Shown here: positions 57,228 to 64,000 of the stretch, in pieces
How positions within the stretch are numbered: the stretch's first letter is position 1
Layout: each line of letters begins with the position of its first letter
Source of the DNA: Rathayibacter sp. VKM Ac-2804
GTDB taxonomy: Bacteria > Actinomycetota > Actinomycetes > Actinomycetales > Microbacteriaceae
NCBI RefSeq assembly: GCF_009866655.1
Contig: NZ_CP047420.1
Coordinates: forward strand, 2,108,001 to 2,172,000
Reading direction: 5' to 3'
DNA: 64,000 nt
The notes under the pieces: generated by a model
What the model saw: the letters and a program-made list of their open reading frames with translations, nothing else
Database searches by the model: none
What the model was told of the DNA's origin: nothing
Position numbers and translations under genes: made by a program

Positions 57228-58493
57228 GTGATCCGCTACGCACCGGCGGTCCTCCTCGGGAGGGCCGCCCGGTTCGCAGCGCGCGTCCGCAAGCCCGGCG
57301 GAGGCTCCGCCGTGCCCGGACTCGTCGTGAACCGCCTCGCGCCGGGCTTCCTCCCGGCCGTGCTCGACGGCTTCACCGACGGCCTCGTCGTCGTCACCGG
57401 CTCGGCCGGGAAGTCGACGACGACCAAGATGCTGGTCGCCGTCCTGCGCGCCCACGGGCTGCGCGTCTTCACCAACCCCTCGACCGCGAACATCGCGCAG
57501 GGGCTCACCTCGGCGCTGCTCGAGCGCGCCGACCTCCGCGGGCGGATCGACGCGGACATCGCCGTCCTCGAGATGGACGAGGGCCACGGAGCTCGCCTGG
57601 CGCCCCGGATGAGCCCGCGCGTCGTACTGCTCACCAACGTCGTCGTCGACCAGATCGACCGCTTCTTCGACCCGGCCATGGTCGCGCGGATGCTGGCCAC
57701 CATCGCGAGCCGCGCCACGGGCCCGGTGGTCCTCAACGCCGACGACCGCCACGTCGCCGACGTCGCCGTCTCCCTCCCGGTGGACCGGGTCCGCTGGTAC
57801 GGCGTCTCCCCGTCCGTGCGCGAGGCCGCCGTCGGCGGACTCGGCTACGCGGCCGACGCCGAGGGCCCGGACGGGCGCGCCACCACCGTCGTCGAGACGA
57901 CCAGCGGAGCCGCTGCGACGATCAGCAGCGACGGCGACGTCCTCGACGTCCGCCTCCCCGCGCGCGGCGTGCACTACGCGGTCGACGCCGCCTCGGCGGT
58001 CTCCGCCGCCCGCGCCGTGCTCGGCACCCGCTTCGACGCGCACACGACCGCCTCCGCGCTCTCCTCGATCGACCCTGTCTTCGGGCGCGGCGAGATCGTG
58101 ACGGTCCGCGGCCAGGAGGTCGAGTTCGTCCTGGTGCAGAACCCGGCGAGCTACCGCCTGAACATCGCGGAGATCCCCGAGGGCACGGAGCAGATCATGC
58201 TCGCCATCGGCTCGGACGTCCGCGATCCGTCCTACTTCTGGCCGGTCGACACCGCCCGCCTCGGGCGGGTCCGCGTCGTCTCCGGCTCGAAGGCGCACGA
58301 GGCCGCGCTGCAGCTGCGCTACGACGGAGTCGCGATCGACGCCGTCGACGACGACCTCGGCCGGGCGCTCGACACCTTCCTCGCGCTGCCGGCTCCGAGC
58401 CACGGGCGGAAGACGATCGTCTTCTCCGCCGACTCGATGCGGCGCACCCGCGCCCACCTCCAGCTCGCCTCCAACCGCGAGGAGACCGCGTGA
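57228..58493 (+). CDS. murT: MurT-like Mur ligase (lipid II isoglutaminyl synthase subunit), cysteine-free
   Basis: A 421-residue Mur ligase. P-loop GSAGKSTTTK, then NPSTANIAQGLTSALL, the LEMDEGHG acid region, TNVVVDQIDRF, and the C-terminal DUF1727 domain (QNPASYRLNIAEIPEGTEQIMLAIGSDV). In MurT/GatD this enzyme uses ATP to activate the D-Glu alpha-carboxyl of lipid II and amidates it with ammonia from GatD. Oddity: the protein contains no cysteine, so the family's four-cysteine zinc ribbon is absent, and the WD motif that contacts GatD (DVSWxWD) reads DPSYFWPVD. The GTG at 57228 sits 4 bp after sigA, and gatD overlaps its stop (GTGA). The fold call is firm; the reaction is uncertain. Confidence 0.88.
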   Translation: MIRYAPAVLLGRAARFAARVRKPGGGSAVPGLVVNRLAPGFLPAVLDGFTDGLVVVTGSAGKSTTTKMLVAVLRAHGLRVFTNPSTANIAQGLTSALLERADLRGRIDADIAVLEMDEGHGARLAPRMSPRVVLLTNVVVDQIDRFFDPAMVARMLATIASRATGPVVLNADDRHVADVAVSLPVDRVRWYGVSPSVREAAVGGLGYAADAEGPDGRATTVVETTSGAAATISSDGDVLDVRLPARGVHYAVDAASAVSAARAVLGTRFDAHTTASALSSIDPVFGRGEIVTVRGQEVEFVLVQNPASYRLNIAEIPEGTEQIMLAIGSDVRDPSYFWPVDTARLGRVRVVSGSKAHEAALQLRYDGVAIDAVDDDLGRALDTFLALPAPSHGRKTIVFSADSMRRTRAHLQLASNREETA

Positions 58494-59212
58494 CCACCCT
58501 GCTGATCGGCGTGCTCGCCCCCGACGTCCTGGACAGCAACGGCGACGCGGCCAACGCGCGCGTCCTCGCCGCGCGCGCCGGGTGGGCGGGCCTGGACGTC
58601 CGTGTGGTCCCGCTCATCGGGCAGGACGACTTCTCCGACCGCCCGGACGTGCTGGTGGCCGGCACGGGAGCGGACGAGGATCTGCCCGCCGTGCTCGAGC
58701 TCCTGCGCTCCGTGCGCGAGACGATCCACCGCTGGGTGGCGGAGGGTACCGAGGTCGTCGCGGTCGGAGCGGGGTGGGAGCTGCTCGCCGAGTCGTTCGC
58801 GACGCCGAGCGCCGTCGTCGAGGGCATCGGGGTCTTCCCGGGCCGCGCGGTGGCGACCGAGCGCACCACGGACGATCTGGTCGTCGAGTCGAGCGCAGGT
58901 GTCCTCGTCGGCTTCGAGAACCATGCGCGGCGCTTCGAGGGCATCGATCGCTCGCGCGTCCTCGGGCTCGTGCTGCACGGGTCGGGCGACGGCGGGGGAG
59001 CGGAGGGCTACTCGCACGGCTCTCTGCTCGGCACCCACCTGCACGGTCCGGTGCTGGCGAAGAACCCCGCCCTCGCGGACGCGATCCTGAGCCGGGTGGC
59101 CGGGCGGCACGGCCTGGTCTACTCGACGCGGGACGAGCGGATCCGACTGGCGGACGAGACAGCTCGAGCCGCCCGCGAAGTGATCGCGAAGCGGCTCGGA
59201 GTCGGCCGGTAG
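58490..59212 (+). CDS. gatD: GatD-like class I amidotransferase, catalytic cysteine lost
   Basis: A 240-residue protein of the GatD/CobQ-like amidotransferase family, partner of MurT. The usual nucleophile motif (ICGGYQxLG) reads VGAGWELLA, so Cys is replaced by Gly; the nearby GGGxDREQ is GTGADEDL. The protein has no cysteine at all. The His of the old triad remains (GTHLHGPVLAKNP), as do GFENH and the overall fold. It therefore should not hydrolyse glutamine. The GTG start overlaps the murT stop, so the two are translationally coupled. Not truncated (family length about 240). It may be a structural subunit of a redirected ligase; see the finding. Confidence 0.9.
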   Translation: MTTLLIGVLAPDVLDSNGDAANARVLAARAGWAGLDVRVVPLIGQDDFSDRPDVLVAGTGADEDLPAVLELLRSVRETIHRWVAEGTEVVAVGAGWELLAESFATPSAVVEGIGVFPGRAVATERTTDDLVVESSAGVLVGFENHARRFEGIDRSRVLGLVLHGSGDGGGAEGYSHGSLLGTHLHGPVLAKNPALADAILSRVAGRHGLVYSTRDERIRLADETARAAREVIAKRLGVGR

Positions 59213-59249
59213 GGAGTCCCGCTCCCCACCGACGAGGTGGGCGGGCTGA

Positions 59250-59483
59250 CTAGGGGCGCTGCTCCTCGAAGAGGCGCGCCGACTCGTCGTGCCAGCTCTG
59301 GGCGATGCTGGAGAGCTTCTCCTGGTACTTCTTGCCGTGGTGCGCGCAGAACAGAAGCTCTCCGCTGTTCACGACGACACGGATGTAGGCCTGGGCTCCG
59401 CAGCTGTCGCAGCGGTCTGCCGCGGAGAGCTGCTGCGATCCAGCGAGCTCGTCCACGCCGTTCTGGGTTGCTGTGGTCGACAT
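59250..59483 (-). CDS. DUF7455-type small zinc protein
   Basis: A 77-residue protein. CDSCGAQAYIRV and CAHHGKKYQEKL supply a CxxC plus CxxH zinc site typical of the actinobacterial DUF7455 family. The ATG at 59483 (MSTTATQNGVDELAG) was chosen because family conservation begins near it; an ATG 81 bp upstream would add a basic, unrelated stretch. It is divergent from parE. Function unknown, but the gene often lies next to topoisomerase genes in Actinobacteria. Confidence 0.85.
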   Translation of the reverse strand: MSTTATQNGVDELAGSQQLSAADRCDSCGAQAYIRVVVNSGELLFCAHHGKKYQEKLSSIAQSWHDESARLFEEQRP

Positions 59484-59712
59484 GACGTGGCCTCCTGCGC
59501 TCGGGTCTTCGACTTCGGTGGACTCGGCCTCTCGGCTCCGTCCTTCCCTTGGTCCAACCATCAAAGCACGCGGATGTTTCCCGGCAGAGTCGATCCCGTG
59601 GCATTTCGCTCTGCGCGTAGGTCCTCGGGATCACTTCCCAGGCGGATCCGGGTGCGGCAGCGGTCCGGGGCGCCTCGGCGGGGGTGTCGGCCCTCGAACC
59701 TAGACTGAACGG

Positions 59713-61794
59713 ATGGCCTCCACCGACTACTCCGCACGGCACCTCTCCGTCCTCGAGGGCCTCGAGGCGGTGCGCAAGCGCCCCGGCATGTACATCGGCT
59801 CCACGGACTCCCGCGGCCTGATGCACTGCCTCTGGGAGGTCATCGACAACTCGGTCGACGAGGCCCTCGCCGGGCACGGCACCGAGATCAGCGTGGTGCT
59901 GCACAAGGACGACAGCGTGGAGGTCCGCGACCGCGCCCGCGGCATCCCGGTCGACATCGAGCCCAAGACGGGGCTCACCGGCGTCGAGGTCGTCTTCACC
60001 AAGCTGCACGCCGGCGGCAAGTTCGGCTCCGGCTCGTACGCCGCCTCCGGGGGACTGCACGGCGTGGGCGCGTCCGTGGTGAACGCGCTGTCCGAGCGGC
60101 TCGACGTCGAGGTCGACCGCGACGGCCGCACCTACCGGATGTCCTTCCACCGCGGCGAGCCCGGCCGCTTCGCGGACTCGGGCGAGCCGACCCCGGACGC
60201 CCCGTTCTCGCCGTTCGAGAACGGCTCCGAGCTGGAGATCGTCGGCAAGGTGAAGAAGGGCGTCACCGGGACGCGGGTCCGCTACTGGGCCGACCGGCAG
60301 ATCTTCACGAAGGGCGCCGCCTTCCAGACCGACGACCTCGTCACCCGCGCCCGGCAGACCGCCTTCCTGGTGCCGGGGCTCACGATCGACATCGTCGACG
60401 ACCGCGAGGAGGAGCGCCGCGCCGAGATGTTCCGCTACGACGGCGGCATCTCGGAGTTCGTCGAGTTCCTCGCTCCGGACGCGGCGGTCACCGACGTGCT
60501 GCGGCTCTCCGGCAGCGGCACCTTCACCGAGACCGTGCCGGTGCTCACCCCCGGCGGCGCGATGGTGCCGACCGAGGTCGAGCGGACCTGCGAGGTCGAC
60601 ATCGCGCTGCGCTGGGGCACCGGCTACGAGACCGTGCTGCGCAGCTTCGTCAACATCATCTCGACACCCAAGGGCGGCACGCACCAGACCGGCTTCGAGC
60701 AGGGCCTCCTGAAGCTCCTCCGCGCCCAGGTCGAGGCGAACGCCCGGAAGCTCAAGGCGGGCTCCGACAAGCTGGAGAAGGACGACGCTCTCGCGGGGCT
60801 CACCGCGGTGCTGACCGTGCGCCTGCCCGAGCCGCAGTTCGAGGGACAGACGAAGGAGATCCTCGGCACGCCGGCCGTCCGCGCGATCGTCGCGCAGACG
60901 ATCACCTCGACCCTCGGCGCCGTGTTCGCCTCGACGAAGCGCGAGGACAAGGCGCAGATGTCGCAGCTGCTCGAGAAGCTCGTCGCCGAGATGAAGTCCC
61001 GGATCTCGGCCCGCGCGCACAAGGAGACGCAGCGGCGGAAGAACGCGCTCGAGTCCTCGTCCCTGCCGGCCAAGCTCGTCGACTGCCGCAGCAACGACGT
61101 CGAGAACAGCGAGCTCTTCATCGTCGAGGGCGACTCGGCGCTGGGCACCGCGAAGCTGGCCCGCAACAGCGAGTACCAGGCGCTGCTGCCGATCCGCGGC
61201 AAGATCCTCAACGTGCAGAAGGCGAGCATCGCCGACATGCTCTCGAACACCGAGTGCGCCTCGATGATCCAGGTGATCGGGGCGGGGTCGGGCCGCTCCT
61301 TCGAGCTGCCCGCCGCGCGCTACGGGAAGATCATCCTGATGAGCGACGCCGACGTCGACGGCGCGCACATCCGCACGCTGCTGCTCACCCTGTTCTTCCG
61401 CTACATGCGGCCGCTGGTCGAGGCCGGCCGGGTGTTCGCCGCAGTCCCGCCGCTGCACCGGGTCGTGGTGATGAACTCGGGCAGGAAGCCGAACGAGACG
61501 ATCTACACCTACTCCGAGAAGGAGCTGCAGGGCGTCCTCGCCGGGCTGTCGAAGGCGAACCGGCGCTACCAGGACCCGATCCAGCGCTACAAGGGCCTCG
61601 GCGAGATGGACGCCGACCAGCTCGCGCTGACCACGATGGACCGCTCGCGGCGGACGCTGCGCCGGGTGAAGGTCTCGGACGCCGAGAACGCGGGCCGGGT
61701 CTTCGAGCTGCTGATGGGCAACGAGGTGGCGCCGCGCAAGGAGTTCATCGTCCGCGGCTCCGAGACGCTCTCGCGCGACCGCATCGACGTCTGA
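59713..61794 (+). CDS. parE: DNA topoisomerase IV / gyrase-type subunit B
   Basis: A 693-residue type IIA topoisomerase ATPase subunit. GHKL ATPase motifs: EVIDNSVDEALAG (Mg-binding Asn) and GGLHGVGASVVNALS. The Toprim domain includes EGDSALGTAKLARN and MSDADVDGAHI. The C-terminal end SDAENAGRVFELLMGNEVAPRKEFI is canonical. It lacks the insert and length of GyrB, so ParE is preferred. TAGACT (59701-59706) is 6 nt before the ATG; leaderless. It pairs tail to tail with parC. The true gyrase genes are not in this window and presumably lie near oriC. Confidence 0.92.
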   Translation: MASTDYSARHLSVLEGLEAVRKRPGMYIGSTDSRGLMHCLWEVIDNSVDEALAGHGTEISVVLHKDDSVEVRDRARGIPVDIEPKTGLTGVEVVFTKLHAGGKFGSGSYAASGGLHGVGASVVNALSERLDVEVDRDGRTYRMSFHRGEPGRFADSGEPTPDAPFSPFENGSELEIVGKVKKGVTGTRVRYWADRQIFTKGAAFQTDDLVTRARQTAFLVPGLTIDIVDDREEERRAEMFRYDGGISEFVEFLAPDAAVTDVLRLSGSGTFTETVPVLTPGGAMVPTEVERTCEVDIALRWGTGYETVLRSFVNIISTPKGGTHQTGFEQGLLKLLRAQVEANARKLKAGSDKLEKDDALAGLTAVLTVRLPEPQFEGQTKEILGTPAVRAIVAQTITSTLGAVFASTKREDKAQMSQLLEKLVAEMKSRISARAHKETQRRKNALESSSLPAKLVDCRSNDVENSELFIVEGDSALGTAKLARNSEYQALLPIRGKILNVQKASIADMLSNTECASMIQVIGAGSGRSFELPAARYGKIILMSDADVDGAHIRTLLLTLFFRYMRPLVEAGRVFAAVPPLHRVVVMNSGRKPNETIYTYSEKELQGVLAGLSKANRRYQDPIQRYKGLGEMDADQLALTTMDRSRRTLRRVKVSDAENAGRVFELLMGNEVAPRKEFIVRGSETLSRDRIDV

Positions 61795-61796
61795 GG

Positions 61797-61827
61797 GTCG
61801 TCCCGCGCCGCGGTGGCGCGGGACGAC
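61797..61827. terminator. Bidirectional terminator between parE and parC
   Basis: A perfect 13-bp stem gtcgtcccgcgcc (61797-61809) / ggcgcgggacgac (61815-61827) with loop gcggt between convergent stop codons 36 bp apart. Confidence 0.88.
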
Positions 61828-61830
61828 GGC

Positions 61831-64000
61831 CTAGAACTGCTCGGGAGCCGCGCCGATGCTCGCGACCGGAGCGGCGAGGGCGACGCCGGAGCCGTCGCGC
61901 TTCATCCCGGAGTCGGGGAGCGCCGCGACGCTGCCGTCGGCCTCGAGCGCGTGCGCCGGGCCGGGGCCGACCCAGGCGACGCCGAGGGCGGTCTCGCCCT
62001 TGAGGAAGCGCTGCGCGCGGACGCCGCCGGTCGCGCGGCCCTTGGGCGGGAACTCCGAGAACGCCGACACCTTGGCGCTGCCGGTGTCGGTCCCGGTGAG
62101 GGCCCAGCTGTCGACGGCGACGGTCGCGACGACCGTCTCGTCGCGCTCGGACTCGGGCACGACCGCGAACGAGACGACCTCGTCGGTCTCGCTGATCTTG
62201 ACGCCGGCCATGCCCGCCGCGGTCCGGCCCTGCGGTCGGACGGCCGACGCGGAGAAGCGCAGCAGCTGGGCCTCGCCGGTGACGAAGACGAGCTCGTCCT
62301 CGTCGGCCGACGGCGCGGCGCCGACGACCGCGTCCTTCGGCCGCAGCGCGATCAGCTCGATGTCCGGCCGGTTCGGCAGGTCGCCGGGGGCGACGCGCTT
62401 GACCGTGCCCTGCAGGGTTCCCAGGGCGATCGGGCGGGGGTCGTCGAGGGCGACCAGGGCGAGGACGCGCTCGTCCTTCGCGAGGTGGCTGAGGTAGTCG
62501 CTCATCCGGACACCCGCGCCGAGCTGCACGGAGGAGGACGGGACGGCGGGCACGTCGACGGGGGAGAAGCGCAGCAGGCGGCCGGCGGTCGTCACCGCGC
62601 CGATCTCGGCGCGCGTGGTGGTGTCGATGGTGCTGAGGACCGCGTCGTGCTTGCTGCGCCGGGTCGCGCGCTCGGGGTGCGGCGCCGCGTCCGGGTCGCG
62701 GTCGATGCGGACCATCCGACCGGTGGTGCTCAGCAGCACCCGGCAGGGCAGGTCGGCGATCTCGAGCACGGCGGCGGCCTTCCGGCCGGTCGTGGCGACG
62801 GAGGGGCGCGCCTCGGTGAGCAGGGTGCGCCGTGGCGTGCCGAGGCGCTGCGCGACCTCGTCGAGCTCGTCGGAGACCAGCGCCTCCAGGCGGCTGCGAC
62901 TGGCCAGCAGCTCCTCGAGCTCGGCGATCTCGGCGAGCAGCGTGTCGCGCTCGGTCTCGAGCTCGATGCGGGAGAACCTCGTCAGGCGGCGCAGCTGCAG
63001 CTCGAGGATGTACTCGGCCTGGATCGTGCTGAGGTCGAAGACCTCGATCAGCCGGGCCCGGGCGGCCGCGGTGTCGTCGCTCGCGCGGATCAGCTGGATG
63101 ACCTCGTCGATGTCGAGGATCGCGATCAGCAGGCCCTCGACCAGGTGCAGCCGCTCCTGGCGCTTCCGGAGGCGGTAGCGGGAGCGGCGGGTCACCACGG
63201 TCAGGCGGTGGCCGACGTAGACCTGCAGCAGCTCCTTGAGGCCGAGCGTGCGGGGCTGGCCGTCGACCAGCGCGACGTTGTTGATCGAGAAGGCGTCCTC
63301 GAGCGGCGTGTAGCGGTACAGCTGCTCGAGCACCGCCTCGGGGCTGAAGCCGGTCTTGATCCCGATCACGAGGCGCAGGCCGTTGTCGCGGTCGGTGAGA
63401 TCGGTGACGTCGGCGATCCCGCTGAGCTTCTTGTTCTGGACGCCGTCCTTGATCTTGTCGATGACCTTCTCGGCGCCGACGAGATAGGGCAGCTCGGTGA
63501 CGACGAGGCCGGACTTGCGAGCGGTGATGCTCTCGACCGACACGCGCGCGCGGGTCTTGAAGCTGCCGCGGCCGGTCGCGTAGGCGTCGCGGACGCCGGC
63601 GAGCCCGACGATCGTGCCGCCGCTCGGGAAGTCGGGGCCGGGGACGAAGGACATCAGGTCGTCCAGGGAGGCGTCGGGGTGCGCGATCAGGTGCCGCGCC
63701 GCTCCGATGACCTCGATCAGGTTGTGCGGGGCCATGTTGGTGGCCATGCCGACCGCGATGCCGCTCGCGCCGTTGACGAGGAGGTTCGGGAACGCCGCCG
63801 GGAGCACCTCGGGCTGGTCGTGCGAGTTGTCGTAGTTGGGGACGAAGTCGACGACGTCCTCGTCGAGGTGCTCCGTCATCGCCGTCGCGGCGGCGGCGAG
63901 GCGGGCCTCGGTGTAGCGGGCGGCGGCGGGGCCGTCGTCGAGCGAGCCGAAGTTGCCGTGGCCGTCGACGAGCGGGACCCGGAGCGTGAACGGCTGCGCG
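61831..64000 (-). CDS. parC: DNA topoisomerase IV / gyrase-type subunit A, 5' partial
   Basis: At least 723 residues. The frame is open to the window edge and the N-terminus with the catalytic tyrosine and quinolone-resistance region lies beyond it. The visible start (FTLRVPLVDGHGNFGSLDDGPAAARYTEARLAAAA) is the conserved segment following the tyrosine region, then FVPNYDNSHDQPEVLPAAFPNLLVNGASGIAVGMATNMAPHN. The C-terminal part is a beta-pinwheel-like domain (QRRxxG-like box weak: RPQGRTAAG). It is paired with parE, so topo IV subunit A is preferred to GyrA. It converges on parE with a strong terminator between. Confidence 0.93.
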   Translation of the reverse strand, partial: AQPFTLRVPLVDGHGNFGSLDDGPAAARYTEARLAAAATAMTEHLDEDVVDFVPNYDNSHDQPEVLPAAFPNLLVNGASGIAVGMATNMAPHNLIEVIGAARHLIAHPDASLDDLMSFVPGPDFPSGGTIVGLAGVRDAYATGRGSFKTRARVSVESITARKSGLVVTELPYLVGAEKVIDKIKDGVQNKKLSGIADVTDLTDRDNGLRLVIGIKTGFSPEAVLEQLYRYTPLEDAFSINNVALVDGQPRTLGLKELLQVYVGHRLTVVTRRSRYRLRKRQERLHLVEGLLIAILDIDEVIQLIRASDDTAAARARLIEVFDLSTIQAEYILELQLRRLTRFSRIELETERDTLLAEIAELEELLASRSRLEALVSDELDEVAQRLGTPRRTLLTEARPSVATTGRKAAAVLEIADLPCRVLLSTTGRMVRIDRDPDAAPHPERATRRSKHDAVLSTIDTTTRAEIGAVTTAGRLLRFSPVDVPAVPSSSVQLGAGVRMSDYLSHLAKDERVLALVALDDPRPIALGTLQGTVKRVAPGDLPNRPDIELIALRPKDAVVGAAPSADEDELVFVTGEAQLLRFSASAVRPQGRTAAGMAGVKISETDEVVSFAVVPESERDETVVATVAVDSWALTGTDTGSAKVSAFSEFPPKGRATGGVRAQRFLKGETALGVAWVGPGPAHALEADGSVAALPDSGMKRDGSGVALAAPVASIGAAPEQF

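Noticed and set aside
58490-59212. gatD as a sequencing or frameshift artefact
   Set aside because: The frame is intact at full family length, and Gly in place of Cys needs base changes inside a conserved block; the surrounding motifs (GFENH, GTHLHGP) are preserved.

Overview
The window is about 70% GC chromosomal DNA from an actinobacterium, most likely a Microbacteriaceae member close to Rathayibacter/Clavibacter/Curtobacterium. This is inferred from gene order (clpP1-clpP2-clpX, ileS-folC-ndk-rne, rplU-rpmA-obg-proA-nadD-rsfS, panB-glnA2-glnE-glnA1, pepA-lpd-sucB, sigA next to a topoisomerase pair), from Actinobacteria-specific small families, and from paired 'ctgatcgagtag...ctcgatacgcc' intergenic repeats that I recall from that family. 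No phage, transposase, plasmid or CRISPR signal was seen.

Layout. 1-4951: three tandem secreted SGNH/GDSL hydrolase paralogues with Pro/Thr linkers of very different length. 4966-5605: paired repeats and divergent tRNA-Gly and tRNA-Pro. 5687-10227: proteostasis block (tig, clpP1P2, clpX) with two likely ClgR operators. 10383-16731: a BenE-type transporter with no canonical start codon, an M3 peptidase, a small protein and valS. 16863-23330: TetR regulator, then an isoleucine T-box with ileS-folC-DUF4233-ndk. 23331-23863: gene-free and repeat-rich. 23864-27845: VKOR, RNase E/G, DUF4031. 28175-34266: ribosomal proteins, obg, proA, nadD, rsfS. 34394-37427: tRNA-Ala, acetolactate decarboxylase, Nif3, a degenerate zinc-ribbon protein and RNase P RNA. 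37428-37991: gene-free and repeat-rich. 37992-47229: polyphosphate glucokinase, panB and the glutamine synthetase module. 47381-54296: a pseudokinase-like membrane protein, sucB-lpd, pepA and a PAC2 protein. 54352-57223: MFS transporter and sigA. 57228-59212: a divergent MurT/GatD pair. 59250-64000: DUF7455 protein and convergent topoisomerase IV genes (parC runs off the end).

Most genes are housekeeping and their operons are coherent: protein quality control, tRNA charging, ribosome assembly, nitrogen assimilation (GlnE with its GlnA1 target) and 2-oxoglutarate dehydrogenase components.

The most unusual system is the MurT/GatD pair. GatD has lost its catalytic cysteine and neither protein contains any cysteine, so neither glutamine hydrolysis nor the MurT zinc ribbon is possible. 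In a family whose group B peptidoglycan is cross-linked through the D-Glu alpha-carboxyl that MurT/GatD normally amidates, this suggests a repurposed ligase. Other signals are a family of intergenic elements whose hairpin stems co-vary, a repeated leaderless-promoter signature, the probable ATC start of benE, and gaps in conserved neighbourhoods (no proB beside proA, no lipB/lipA beside sucB).
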